This document shows positions 40,112 through 49,421 of a stretch of DNA of 64,000 nucleotides, one piece after another. The translations under genes were made by a program, and so were the position numbers. Positions within the stretch are counted from its first letter, which is position 1; each line of letters opens with the position of its first letter. The notes beneath the pieces were generated by a model, which worked only from the letters and a program-made list of their open reading frames with translations, did not search any database and was not told the origin of the DNA. This DNA comes from JOPF136 sp035517515 (GTDB taxonomy: Bacteria; Acidobacteriota; Terriglobia; Acidiferrales; UBA7541): assembly GCA_035517515.1 (NCBI GenBank), contig DATIYQ010000181.1:62001-126000 (forward strand), in the 5' to 3' direction.

Positions 40112-41599
40112 ATGAAACTCGGCCAACTGCTCGAGGGGGTAGCCACGCGCAACGGCGCGTCGCTGCGTTCGGCTGCGCCGCCGGAAATCTCCGCGGTGGC
40201 CTACGACAGCCGCAAGGTGGAAGCCAGTTCCCTCTTCGTGGCCATCCAGGGCGAGCACGCAGACGGAAATCAATTTGTCGGCGATGCCCTAGCCCGCGGC
40301 GCTGTGGCCGTGGTCAGCGAACAGGCCCGCCCATCCGCGCTTCCGCCAGAGATCACCTGGGTGCGCGTGGAGGCCCCGCGGCAGGCCCTGGCCACCATCG
40401 CCGCGAACTTTTATGGCCGCCCGGCCGACGTCCTCGAGCTTGTGGGCATCACCGGGACGAACGGAAAGACCACCACCTCGTTCCTGGTGGATTCCATCCT
40501 GCGGGCTGCCGGGCACCGCACCGGCTTGTTCGGCACCATCCTTTACCGCACGCCGCAGGGTGAGGCGCCAGCCAAACACACCACGCCGGAATCGCTCGAA
40601 TTGCAGAAGTTCTTTGCCTCCGTGCGCGACGCCGAAGGGACCCACGCAACGCTGGAGGTCAGCTCGCATGCCCTGGCCCTGGATCGCGTCTGGGGTTGCC
40701 GCTTTGCCGCGGCCCTGTTCACCAATCTGACCCGCGACCATCTGGACTTCCACAAGACCATGGACGCCTACGGCGCGGCCAAGCGCCGGCTCTTTGAAGG
40801 TACCGGAGCCGGGGCGCCACGGGTGGCCGCCGTCAACGTGGATGATCCCTGGGCCGCGCAGCTCACCGGCCTCGCGGAGCGCACACTCAGCTATGGCCTG
40901 GCCCCCGCGGCCGATGTCACCACCAGGCGTTTTTCGCTCACTTATTCAGGGCTGGAATTCACCGCCCAGACTCCCGAGGGAGAAATCGAGGTAGCCTCTC
41001 CGCTGGTGGGCAAAATCAACGTTTACAACATTCTGGGGGCGGTTGCCGCCACCGTGGGCATGGGCGTGGAGCGAGCGGCGATCGAGCAAGGCATCCGCAA
41101 TTGCGCGCGCGTTCCCGGGCGATTCGAGCGCGTCGAGTGCGGCCAGCCCTTCCTGGTGATTGTGGACTACGCGCACACCGACGACGCTCTGCGCAACCTG
41201 CTCCAGACTGCCCACGATCTCAACAAATCGGGGCGCATCATCACCCTGTTTGGCTGCGGCGGAGAGCGCGACCGCACCAAGCGCCCGCTGATGGGCGAGG
41301 CCGCCGGCACGCTGAGCGATCTGGTGGTGCTCTCCAGCGACAATCCGCGTGGCGAAGATCCGCTCAACATCATCAACGACGCGCTGGTGGGGCTGCAGCG
41401 CACCGGGACCGCCTATGTGGTCGAGCCCGACCGCAGCCGGGCCATCGAACTGGCCATGGAACGTGCCCGTCCGGGGGACATCGTCCTGCTGGCCGGAAAA
41501 GGGCATGAGACCTATCAGGTGCTGCGCGACCGTTCGATTGATTTTGACGACCGCGAGGAGGCGCGGCGCGTGTTGCACGGCCTGGGCTACAAAGCCTGA
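40112..41599 (+). CDS. murE: UDP-MurNAc-tripeptide synthetase (meso-DAP-adding)
   Basis: 495 aa from ATG 40112, preceded by GAAGGGAAGA; TTG 40070 would add 14 residues lacking similarity. Mur-ligase order: substrate domain (VAYDSRKVEASSLFVAIQG), ATP loop GITGTNGKTTT, central LEVSSHALALDRVWG and FTNLTRDHLDFHKTM, C-terminal YAHTDDALRNLL, and DNPR at 410-413, the meso-diaminopimelate specificity motif. Adds the third residue of the stem peptide. Confidence 0.97.
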   Translation: MKLGQLLEGVATRNGASLRSAAPPEISAVAYDSRKVEASSLFVAIQGEHADGNQFVGDALARGAVAVVSEQARPSALPPEITWVRVEAPRQALATIAANFYGRPADVLELVGITGTNGKTTTSFLVDSILRAAGHRTGLFGTILYRTPQGEAPAKHTTPESLELQKFFASVRDAEGTHATLEVSSHALALDRVWGCRFAAALFTNLTRDHLDFHKTMDAYGAAKRRLFEGTGAGAPRVAAVNVDDPWAAQLTGLAERTLSYGLAPAADVTTRRFSLTYSGLEFTAQTPEGEIEVASPLVGKINVYNILGAVAATVGMGVERAAIEQGIRNCARVPGRFERVECGQPFLVIVDYAHTDDALRNLLQTAHDLNKSGRIITLFGCGGERDRTKRPLMGEAAGTLSDLVVLSSDNPRGEDPLNIINDALVGLQRTGTAYVVEPDRSRAIELAMERARPGDIVLLAGKGHETYQVLRDRSIDFDDREEARRVLHGLGYKA

Positions 41600-41608
41600 G
41601 GCAGCCCT

Positions 41609-41634
41609 GCGTAGGGGCGCTGCTTGCTGGGCCC
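41609..41634 (+). repeat. Dispersed GC-rich repeat (copy 4)
   Basis: GCGTAGGGGCGCTGCTTGCT then GGGCCC, 10 bp after the murE stop in the 182-bp murE-murF gap. Same family as at 16993, 29068 and 51279. Confidence 0.7.
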
Positions 41635-41654
41635 TCTTCGCTTCGAATTTTCTC

Positions 41655-41670
41655 GCCCGCTTCGGCGGGC
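41655..41670 (+). other. UUCG-tetraloop hairpin in the murE-murF gap
   Basis: GCCCGC-TTCG-GCGGGC: 6 GC pairs closed by a TTCG loop, very stable as RNA. Follows the dispersed repeat copy. No T-run, so possibly an RNA-stability or processing element. Confidence 0.45.
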
Positions 41671-41781
41671 CAAAGGAGCCGCAGCCGGAGAACATGCCGA
41701 ACCCGCTCTGTGGGACGTTGCCCGACCCTCCAGCCCCGGCGGACGGGCCACACGCATCTCCACCGGCTTGCACACGAGTCC

Positions 41782-43287
41782 ATGAACTGGACTTGGGAAC
41801 AGGCGGCACGCGCCCTGGGCGCGGCCCCCACAGCAGCGGGCCCGGCGGGCCAGATCGCGGGAGTCTCGATTGATTCCCGCACCGTGGCGCGCGGAGAGCT
41901 GTTCTTTGCCGTCCGCGGCGAGCGCCTCGACGCCCACGAATTTGTTCCTGCCGCCCTGGCTCGCGGGGCTGCCGGCGCCGTGGTCTGCGCCTCACGGGTT
42001 GCGGAGTATGCTCCCGCCTTGCGCCCGCGCCTCCTCGGCGTGGACGATCCCCTGGCCGCCCTCCAGCGCCTGGCGCGCGCATGGCGCATGGAATGGGGCC
42101 GCAAGCCGTCGGCGAACTGCCCCGCCGGCCGGCGTCTGGCCGCGGTCACAGGGTCTGTGGGCAAAACGACGACCAAAGAGATCCTGGCGGCGCTTCTGGG
42201 CGCGCGGTTCCGTACGTTGAAGTCCACCGGGAATCTGAACAACCTCTTTGGCGTCCCGCTCACGCTGGCGCGCCTGGAGCCGGAGCACGACGCCGCGGTG
42301 ATCGAGATGGGCATGAGCCGCCGCGGGGAGATTGAGCGCCTGGCCTGGATGGCCCAGCCGGAAGTGGGCATCGTGACTCGTGTGGCGCCCGTGCACCTCG
42401 AGTTCTTCGCATCGCTTGAAGAGATTGCCGCCGCCAAGCGCGAACTGGTGGAAGGCCTGGCCGGCGACGACCCGGTCGCTGTATTGAACGCAGACGACCC
42501 GCGCGTGGCCGCTTTCGCGGGGGTCATCGAAGCGCGCGGCCGAGGGCGCGTGCTGACCTTTGGCGCTGCCGCTCAGGCTGATTTTCGCGCCGTGCGAATT
42601 GAAGAGCGCGGCCTGGAAGGCACGTTGCTGGAGTACTCGGGCCCGCAGGGGAACGCCACGGTCTCCGTGCCGTTGCTGGGTGCGCACAACGCCATGAATG
42701 CCCTGGCCGCGCTGGCCGCCGCCAGTTGCTGGGGCGTTGGATCGGAGGACGCCCGGCGCGCGTTTGCAGAGCTGGCCCCCGGGGCCATGCGCGGCGAAGT
42801 GCTGCGCTTCGCCGTGGGATTCACTGTGATTAACGATTGCTACAACTCGAGCCCCGCGGCGCTGGACGCGGTCGTGGACGTGGCCGCGCATTCCCCCGGC
42901 TTTCGCCGCCGCATCCTGGTGGCGGGGGAAATGCTGGAGCTCGGCGCCACCTCTGCGGAATTGCATCGCCAGGCCGGACGCCACGCCGCCTCGCTCGGCA
43001 CGCTGGACTGGATTTTTGGCGTGCGGGGAGATGCGCAGCACCTGCTGCGCGGGGCGGTGGAAGCCGGGCTGCCTGCGGACCGCCAGCGGTTTTTTGACGG
43101 CGCGGAAGAAGCGGCCGCATTTTTCCCCGGTTTTCTGGAGCCAGGGGATCTCGTCCTGCTGAAGGCCTCCCGTGGCGTGCGCCTGGAGCGCGTGGTCGAG
43201 GCGCTGCGCGCCGCCGGCCCCTTGCTGGAAACTTCGCAGACCCGCTCCGCCATGGATGCGCCGGGCGCACACTCGAGCACCCACTGA
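41782..43287 (+). CDS. murF: UDP-MurNAc-tripeptide-D-Ala-D-Ala ligase
   Basis: 501 aa from ATG 41782; the frame continues upstream to 41710 but conserved sequence begins at MNWTWEQAARALG. Motifs: GVSIDSRTVARGELFFAVRG, ATP loop AVTGSVGKTTTKE, LKSTGNLNNLFGVPLTL, VIEMGMSRRGEIE, VINDCYNSSPAALDA, LVAGEMLELG. Completes the UDP-MurNAc-pentapeptide. Its D-Ala-D-Ala substrate needs Ddl, not encoded in the window. Confidence 0.96.
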   Translation: MNWTWEQAARALGAAPTAAGPAGQIAGVSIDSRTVARGELFFAVRGERLDAHEFVPAALARGAAGAVVCASRVAEYAPALRPRLLGVDDPLAALQRLARAWRMEWGRKPSANCPAGRRLAAVTGSVGKTTTKEILAALLGARFRTLKSTGNLNNLFGVPLTLARLEPEHDAAVIEMGMSRRGEIERLAWMAQPEVGIVTRVAPVHLEFFASLEEIAAAKRELVEGLAGDDPVAVLNADDPRVAAFAGVIEARGRGRVLTFGAAAQADFRAVRIEERGLEGTLLEYSGPQGNATVSVPLLGAHNAMNALAALAAASCWGVGSEDARRAFAELAPGAMRGEVLRFAVGFTVINDCYNSSPAALDAVVDVAAHSPGFRRRILVAGEMLELGATSAELHRQAGRHAASLGTLDWIFGVRGDAQHLLRGAVEAGLPADRQRFFDGAEEAAAFFPGFLEPGDLVLLKASRGVRLERVVEALRAAGPLLETSQTRSAMDAPGAHSSTH

Positions 43288-43288
43288 A

Positions 43289-44422
43289 ATGCTCTATTAC
43301 CTCCTCTACGGATGGCTGCAACCCTACTTCAGCCCGCTGAACGTGTTTCGATACATCACCGTGCGCACCGCGTTTGCGGGCTTGACCGCGCTGGGCCTAG
43401 GCCTGGTGTTCGGTCCCGGATTCGTGCGGCGGCTGCGCGAGATGCAGATCGGCCAATTCATTCGCGAAGAGGGCCCCCAGAGCCACCAGAAAAAAGCCGG
43501 GACGCCCACCATGGGCGGCTTGCTCATTGTCTTCTCCATCGTGCTCTCCACCGTTCTCTGGGCGGACCTGCGCAGCCCCTACGTGCTCCTGGCGCTCTTT
43601 TCGGTGCTCGCATTTGGCGCCATCGGCTTTGCCGATGACTACGCCAAAACCGTGCGCCGGCAGAATCTCGGCCTCACCGGCCGCAGCAAGCTGTTTCTTC
43701 AGATCCTGACCGCGTTTTTCGCCGGCATTATTCTGCTGCTGCTGCGCGCCAGCGGAGTCTATTCCACCGAGCTCAGCATGCCCTTCTTCAAACGCATTCA
43801 TCCCGACCTGGTGGTCACCCCCCTGCTCACCAATCCCCATCTGTGGGCTGTGGCGTATTTGCCGTTCCTGATTTTCCTGACCCTGGTGATCGTGGGATCC
43901 TCAAACGCCGTGAACCTCACGGACGGGCTGGACGGGCTGGCCATCGGCTGCACCGTGGTGGCCGCGGGCGCGCTCACCGCGCTCACCTACGTCACCAGCC
44001 ACGCCAGCTTCGCGCGCTACCTGGACCTTCCGCACATCCCGCGCGTCGCCGAACTCACCATCTTTTGCGGGGCCATGGTCGGCTCCTCGCTCGCTTTTCT
44101 CTGGTACAACGCCCATCCCGCGGACGTCTTCATGGGAGACGTCGGCTCGCTCTCCCTGGGCGGCGCCATCGGCACTGTAGCCGTGATCATCAAGCAGGAG
44201 ATTCTGCTCTTCTTTATCGGCGGGATTTTTGTGATCGAAGCCGTCTCGGTAATCCTTCAGGTGGCCTGGTTCAAGCTCACCGGGAAACGCGTGTTCCGGA
44301 TGGCGCCCCTCCACCACCATTTTGAGCTGATCGGCTGGAGCGAATCGAAGATCATCGTGCGGTTCTGGATCGCATCACTGATTTTTGCTTTTTTCGCGCT
44401 CACCACGTTGAAACTGCGATGA
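43289..44422 (+). CDS. mraY: Phospho-MurNAc-pentapeptide-transferase
   Basis: 377 aa from ATG 43289, one base after the murF stop. Ten membrane helices expected. Motifs: KKAGTPTMGG, FADDYAKTVRRQNLGLTGRSK, NAVNLTDGLDGLA, GDVGSLSLGGAIG, MAPLHHHFELIGWSESKI. Transfers phospho-MurNAc-pentapeptide to undecaprenyl phosphate to give lipid I. The loop between helices 4 and 5 is slightly longer than in E. coli. ATGA overlap with murD. Confidence 0.97.
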   Translation: MLYYLLYGWLQPYFSPLNVFRYITVRTAFAGLTALGLGLVFGPGFVRRLREMQIGQFIREEGPQSHQKKAGTPTMGGLLIVFSIVLSTVLWADLRSPYVLLALFSVLAFGAIGFADDYAKTVRRQNLGLTGRSKLFLQILTAFFAGIILLLLRASGVYSTELSMPFFKRIHPDLVVTPLLTNPHLWAVAYLPFLIFLTLVIVGSSNAVNLTDGLDGLAIGCTVVAAGALTALTYVTSHASFARYLDLPHIPRVAELTIFCGAMVGSSLAFLWYNAHPADVFMGDVGSLSLGGAIGTVAVIIKQEILLFFIGGIFVIEAVSVILQVAWFKLTGKRVFRMAPLHHHFELIGWSESKIIVRFWIASLIFAFFALTTLKLR

Positions 44423-45822
44423 AGCCGGGCGTCGAGTTGCGGGGCAGGCGAGTGCTGGTGGTAGGACTGGCTCGCACCGGTGTGGCCACCGCGCTTTTCT
44501 GCGCTGCTCGCGGGGCCCGGGTAACCGCCACAGACTCCCGGGCCGCCTCGGAACTCGCCCCGGCCGCCGCCGCGCTCTCCGCCGCCGGCGTGGCCCTCGA
44601 ACTGGGCGGCCACCGGCGCGATTCCTTTGTCTCTGCCGACCTGATCATCCCCAGTCCGGGCGTCTCTTACGACCAGCCGGACCTGATTGCCGCGCGTAAG
44701 AATTCCGTGGCCGTATGGAGCGAAATCGAACTGGCCTGGCGCTTCCTCCGTGGCCGCCTGGTCGCGATCACCGCCTCCAACGGGAAGACCACTACCACCG
44801 CGCTCACCGGGCACATCCTGAAGTCGGCACACCTTCCGGTACTGGTGGGCGGCAACATCGGTACGCCGCTGATCTCGCTGGTGGAGAGCTCACAGGATGA
44901 TTCGATCACCGTGGTCGAAGTCTCCAGTTTTCAGCTCGAATCCATCGTCGCGTTCCGTCCCGAGATCAGTGTCTACCTGAATCTCACCCCGGACCATCTC
45001 GACCGCCACGGTTCCCTGGAAGCATACGCCTCCGCGAAAGCCCGCATCTTCGAAAACCAGAAGCGCGAAGACGCCGCCGTCATGAACGCAGATGATCCCG
45101 CCTCCGCGCGATACGCGCCGGCGCGGCCCCGGCTCTTCTGGTTCAGCCGCAGAAAAGAAGTGGCTCAGGGCGCCTGCCTGCGCGGGGACGACATTTATTT
45201 CTGCCAGGGCGATGCCGAAGCACGCCTGTTCTCCCGGAGCGAGATTCCGCTGCGCGGTCTGCACAATTTGGAAAACGTCCTGGCGGCGGTCACTGCCTCC
45301 TCGCTGGCCGGCGCCGCCCCCGCGGCCATCGCCGAGGGTGTGCGCACCTTTCCGGGAGTCGAGCATCGCCTCCAGTTCGTGGCGACCATTGACGGCGTGG
45401 AGTTCTACAACGATTCCAAGGCCACCAACGTGGACGCCACGGAAAAAGCCCTGGAAGCGTTCCCGGGCAACCTGCTGGTGATTCTCGGAGGCAAGGACAA
45501 AGGCAGCGACTACACGCCGCTGCGCACCCTGCTGGCCGCGCGCGCCCGCCACGCCTTCCTCATCGGCGCCGCCGCCCAGAAAATCGCGGGGCAGATTGAT
45601 GGCGCGGTGCCGCTCGAAATGTCCGGCACCCTGGAGGCCGCGGTGCGCTCCGCATTTGCCGCCGCCCGGCCCGGAGATATCGTGCTGCTGGCCCCGGCCT
45701 GCGCCAGCTTCGACCAGTTTGAAAACTTCGAGCATCGCGGCCGCGTGTTCGTGGAGCTGGTGCGCCAGGTCGAGGCGCAGTGTGCACGCGGCGCGCCGCA
45801 AACCGCGGGAGGGAAGCGCTGA
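44419..45822 (+). CDS. murD: UDP-MurNAc-L-Ala:D-Glu ligase
   Basis: 467 aa. N-terminal VLVVGLARTGVATALF (Rossmann-like UDP domain), IIPSPGVSYDQP, ATP loop ITASNGKTTTTAL, GGNIGTPL, VEVSSFQLE, LTPDHLDRH, and C-terminal YNDSKATNVDATEKALE and ILGGKDKGSDYTPL, LLAPACASFDQFENFEHRG. Adds D-Glu to UDP-MurNAc-L-Ala. Starts inside mraY (4-bp overlap); its stop shares one base with the ftsW start. Confidence 0.97.
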   Translation: MKPGVELRGRRVLVVGLARTGVATALFCAARGARVTATDSRAASELAPAAAALSAAGVALELGGHRRDSFVSADLIIPSPGVSYDQPDLIAARKNSVAVWSEIELAWRFLRGRLVAITASNGKTTTTALTGHILKSAHLPVLVGGNIGTPLISLVESSQDDSITVVEVSSFQLESIVAFRPEISVYLNLTPDHLDRHGSLEAYASAKARIFENQKREDAAVMNADDPASARYAPARPRLFWFSRRKEVAQGACLRGDDIYFCQGDAEARLFSRSEIPLRGLHNLENVLAAVTASSLAGAAPAAIAEGVRTFPGVEHRLQFVATIDGVEFYNDSKATNVDATEKALEAFPGNLLVILGGKDKGSDYTPLRTLLAARARHAFLIGAAAQKIAGQIDGAVPLEMSGTLEAAVRSAFAAARPGDIVLLAPACASFDQFENFEHRGRVFVELVRQVEAQCARGAPQTAGGKR

Positions 45823-46925
45823 TGCCCCGCGGAATGCGTCCCGATCTCTGGCTGTTTCTTTCCACGTTGGCGCTGTGTCTGCTCGGCGCGGTCATGGTGT
45901 TCAGCGCTTCCGCTCCCATCGCCCAGAGCCAGACCGGCAGCCCCTATGGTTTTCTGCTGCGCCAGGCCGGGGCGCTTTTGGTTGGCCTGGCCGGCATGCT
46001 CGCGCTTTCCCGCGTGGACTATCGTCTGCTGCGCCGCCCGCCGGTGGTCTTTACCGCGCTCGGCGTGGTGGTGGTGCTTTTGCTCGCCGTGCTATTTCTG
46101 GACCGCGCCCACGCCACGCATCGCTGGATTCGCATCGGCCCAGCCAGCCTGCAGCCCTCCGAATTTGCCAAACTCGCCGTGGTCATTTTTCTCGCATGGT
46201 TCCTCGAACCGCGAGTGAAGGGCGGACGGTACGGCGTGAACCACATCTGGAACACGCTGGTCCCCGCGCTTGGCCCGGTGGTGGCACTGGCCGGGCTGGT
46301 GGTCATCGAGCCCGACCTGGGCACCGCCATCATGATCCTGCTGGTGGCCGGCGCCATGTTGTTTGAAGCCGGCCTCTCGCTCCGTTTTCTCGGGATGGCT
46401 GTGGCCAGCGCGCTGCCCGTAATTTATCTGCTCATCGTGCGAGTGCCCTATCGCTACAACCGCCTGATGGCATTTCTCCATCCCGATCTCGATGCGCAGG
46501 GCGCGGGCTTCCAGCTTTTGCAGTCGCTGATCGCCGTGGGTTCCGGAGGGTTTTTCGGCGTCGGCCTAATGGCCAGCCGGCAGAAGCTCTTCTACCTGCC
46601 CGAAGCCCACACCGATTTCATTTTCGCCGTGCTCTCCGAAGAGCTGGGATTTTTCGGCGCCGCGGTGGTGGTGATCCTCTTCGGAATTTACGGTTGGCGC
46701 GGGCTGCGCGCGGCCCTGGCCGCACAGGACGATTTTGGCCGCCTGCTCGCCCTGGGCATCACCTTTCTGGTCACCGGCCAGGCGCTCTTCAATCTGAGCG
46801 TGGTGCTGGGCCTGATGCCCACCAAGGGCATTCCGCTGCCCTTCATCAGCTATGGCGGCTCGAGTTTGGTGGTCATGCTGCTGGCCACCGGCATTTTGCT
46901 GAATATCAGCCAGTACGCGGACTGA
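45822..46925 (+). CDS. ftsW: Septal glycosyltransferase FtsW
   Basis: 367 aa from ATG 45822 with GGGAGGGAAG upstream. SEDS-family polytopic membrane protein: VMVFSASAPIA at the first helix, HRWIRIGPASLQPSEFAKL, VVIEPDLGTAIM, EAHTDFIFAVLSEELGF, and NLSVVLGLMPTKGIPLPFIS then YGGSSL. FtsW polymerises lipid II at the septum together with FtsI. RodA is the alternative SEDS protein; cluster position decides for FtsW. Confidence 0.96.
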   Translation: MPRGMRPDLWLFLSTLALCLLGAVMVFSASAPIAQSQTGSPYGFLLRQAGALLVGLAGMLALSRVDYRLLRRPPVVFTALGVVVVLLLAVLFLDRAHATHRWIRIGPASLQPSEFAKLAVVIFLAWFLEPRVKGGRYGVNHIWNTLVPALGPVVALAGLVVIEPDLGTAIMILLVAGAMLFEAGLSLRFLGMAVASALPVIYLLIVRVPYRYNRLMAFLHPDLDAQGAGFQLLQSLIAVGSGGFFGVGLMASRQKLFYLPEAHTDFIFAVLSEELGFFGAAVVVILFGIYGWRGLRAALAAQDDFGRLLALGITFLVTGQALFNLSVVLGLMPTKGIPLPFISYGGSSLVVMLLATGILLNISQYAD

Positions 46926-46926
46926 C

Positions 46927-47997
46927 GTGAAATTGGCCATTGCAGGCGGCGGAACAGGCGGTCACGTTTTTCCCGCGGTGGCCGTGGCGCGGGAGTGGCT
47001 GGCCCGCGGCCCAGAAAGGGAAGTGTTGCTCATCGGAACCGAACGCGGCATGGAAGCGAAACTGGTGCCCGAGGCCGGCTTGCCCTTCGCTGCGATTCGC
47101 GCCGCAGGGCTCAAAGGCATCGGCGGCCTGCGCCTGCTGCGCAACCTGGCGTTGCTCGGTCCGGGCATGGCCGATTCGGCCGCCCTGCTCGAGCAGCATC
47201 GGTTTACCGCCGCGCTAGGCGTGGGTGGGTATGCTTCCGGTCCCTTCTTACTGGCCGCAGCAATGGCCGCAGTGCCGGCGGTGATTTTCGAGCCCAATGC
47301 CGAGCCGGGATTCACCAACCGGGTCCTCTCAGGGCTGGTGCGCGGCCTGGCCACCGCCTACCCCAGCACCGGGGCGCGTCTCCGCGGCCGTGCCGTGCTC
47401 ACCGGGGTCCCGGTCCGCCCGGCTTTTTTCGACATTGCTCCCAAAGTCCACCAAGCCCCCTTCCGCGTGCTCATCACCGGAGGCAGCCAGGGCTCCCTGG
47501 TCATCAATCGCACGGTGATCGATTCCCTGGACCTGTTGCTTCCGGAAAAAAACCGCTATTTCTTCATTCACCAGAGCGGAGAACGCGACTATAATGCGGT
47601 TCGAGTGGCGTATGCACGCCGGGAGATCAACGCGGAGGTCGTGCCCTTCATCTCCAATATGGCGGAGGAGTTTGCCCGGGCGGACCTGATCGTCTGCCGG
47701 GCGGGAGCGATCACGGCGGCGGAACTGGCCGCCGCGGGACGCGCCGCCATCTTCATCCCCTTCGGCGCCGCTACAGACAGCCATCAGTTGCGCAACGCCC
47801 AGGCCCTGGAAGCGGTCGGCGCGGCGCGCGTGATTCCCGAACCCCAGCTCAGCCCGGTACGTTACGTTCAGGAAATTTCCTCGCTCCTCGCCGAACCGGC
47901 GCGGATCGAAGAGATGGAGCGCCGCGCGCGCGGCCTGGCCCGCCCCCGCGCCGCCGCGGACATTGTGAAACTTCTGGAAGAGGTGGCGCGGCCGTGA
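46927..47997 (+). CDS. murG: Lipid II synthase (UDP-GlcNAc transferase)
   Basis: 356 aa, GTG start 46927, one base after the ftsW stop. GT-B fold: IAGGGTGGHVFPAVAVA, GLKGIGG, GVGGYASGPFLLAA, NAEPGFTNRVLS, GGSQGSLVINR, and YVQEISSLL at the end; C-terminal CRAGAITAAELAAAGRAAIF and PFGAATDSHQLRNA bind UDP-GlcNAc. Converts lipid I to lipid II at the inner membrane face. Confidence 0.96.
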   Translation: MKLAIAGGGTGGHVFPAVAVAREWLARGPEREVLLIGTERGMEAKLVPEAGLPFAAIRAAGLKGIGGLRLLRNLALLGPGMADSAALLEQHRFTAALGVGGYASGPFLLAAAMAAVPAVIFEPNAEPGFTNRVLSGLVRGLATAYPSTGARLRGRAVLTGVPVRPAFFDIAPKVHQAPFRVLITGGSQGSLVINRTVIDSLDLLLPEKNRYFFIHQSGERDYNAVRVAYARREINAEVVPFISNMAEEFARADLIVCRAGAITAAELAAAGRAAIFIPFGAATDSHQLRNAQALEAVGAARVIPEPQLSPVRYVQEISSLLAEPARIEEMERRARGLARPRAAADIVKLLEEVARP

Positions 47998-49421
47998 TGG
48001 TAGTGTTTCGCAATTTTCAACGCGTTCATTTTGTAGGCATCGGCGGTATTGGGATGAGCGGAATCGCCGAGGTCCTGCTCACCCTCGGCTATTCCGTCTC
48101 CGGCTCCGACCTCAAAGCCACTCCCATCACCGATCGCCTGGCGCAGTTGGGAGCCACCATCTTCACCGGGCATGACGCTGCCCACGTCGAATCCGCTCAC
48201 GTGGTGGTGGTCTCCTCCGCCGTGCAATCCGAAAACCCGGAGGTCCGCGAGGCCCTACGCCGCAAGATTCCCGTGATTCCCCGCGCGGAAATGCTCGCCG
48301 AATTGATGCGCCTCAAGCAGGGCATCGCGGTGGCCGGGGCGCATGGAAAAACCACCACCACCTCGATGACCGCTTCCGTGCTGAGCGCCGCGGGGTTGGA
48401 TCCCACCTTTGTGGTTGGCGGGCGCGTCAACGCCGCCGGCACCACCGCGCGCCTGGGCAAAGGCGAGTACATGGTGGTGGAAGCGGATGAGAGTGATCGG
48501 ACGTTTCTCTTACTGGCACCCGTGGTCGCCGTGGTCACCACCATTGACCGCGAGCATCTGGATCAATATTCCTCGCTCGAAGACATCCAGAGCGCCTTCC
48601 AGCAATTTGTAAATCGCGTGCCCTTTTATGGCGTGGCCATTCTTTGCCTGGACGAGCCCAACGTGCAGGCCATCCTTCCCTCTGTGCGCCGCCCGGTGAT
48701 TACCTACGGCACCTCGCACCAGGCGGACCTGGTGATCAGCGAAGTGGCTCTGCGTGGGCCGCAGAGCGATTTCTGCCTCACTTATCGCGGCGAAGATCTG
48801 GGCAGGTTCCATCTGAACGCGCCACCGGGAATCCACAATGTGCGCAATGCCGCTGCCGCCGCTGCCGTGGCCCTGTACCTGAACGTCCCCGCGGATTTCA
48901 TCCGCGACGGCCTGGAAAAATTCCAGGGCGTGGGCCGCCGCTTCGAGGTCAAAGGTGTGTTTCAGGGTGTGAGCCTGATTGACGACTACGGCCATCACCC
49001 CGCGGAAATTCGCGCCACGCTCGACGCCGCGCGCGGCTGCCGCTACAACCGCCTGCTGGTGCTTTTCCAGCCGCATCGCTACACGCGCACCCAGCATCTT
49101 TGGGGAGAGTTTTGCCGGGCCTTCAATCAGGCCGATGTGCTGGTTCTGACCGACATCTATCCGGCCAGCGAGCCGCCCATCGAAGGGATTACCGGCGAGG
49201 CCTTGGCTGCGGCCGTCTCCGCCGCCGGGCATCGCGCCGTCCGCTATCGCCCTTCCATGGAAGCGGCGCTGGACGAACTGGTGCGCGAGGCGCGCCCCGG
49301 CGACGCCATACTCACCATCGGCGCGGGCAGCGTGGGCCGCGCCTCCGAAGAATTGGCCGCGCGGTTGGCAGGTGTTGTCGGCCAGCCCGGCGGGAAATCG
49401 GCGGTGTCCCGTGCGCATTGA
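47997..49421 (+). CDS. murC: UDP-MurNAc:L-alanine ligase
   Basis: 474 aa from ATG 47997 (GTG 47994 immediately before is possible); the A of ATG is the last base of the murG stop. Motifs: VHFVGIGGIGMSGIAEVL, VSGSDL, VVVSSAVQSENPEV, ATP loop GAHGKTTTTSM with Lys118, VVEADESDRTF, HLDQYSSLEDI, DDYGHHPAEIRATL, FQPHRYTRT. Adds L-Ala to UDP-MurNAc, the first committed stem-peptide step. Confidence 0.97.
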   Translation: MVVFRNFQRVHFVGIGGIGMSGIAEVLLTLGYSVSGSDLKATPITDRLAQLGATIFTGHDAAHVESAHVVVVSSAVQSENPEVREALRRKIPVIPRAEMLAELMRLKQGIAVAGAHGKTTTTSMTASVLSAAGLDPTFVVGGRVNAAGTTARLGKGEYMVVEADESDRTFLLLAPVVAVVTTIDREHLDQYSSLEDIQSAFQQFVNRVPFYGVAILCLDEPNVQAILPSVRRPVITYGTSHQADLVISEVALRGPQSDFCLTYRGEDLGRFHLNAPPGIHNVRNAAAAAAVALYLNVPADFIRDGLEKFQGVGRRFEVKGVFQGVSLIDDYGHHPAEIRATLDAARGCRYNRLLVLFQPHRYTRTQHLWGEFCRAFNQADVLVLTDIYPASEPPIEGITGEALAAAVSAAGHRAVRYRPSMEAALDELVREARPGDAILTIGAGSVGRASEELAARLAGVVGQPGGKSAVSRAH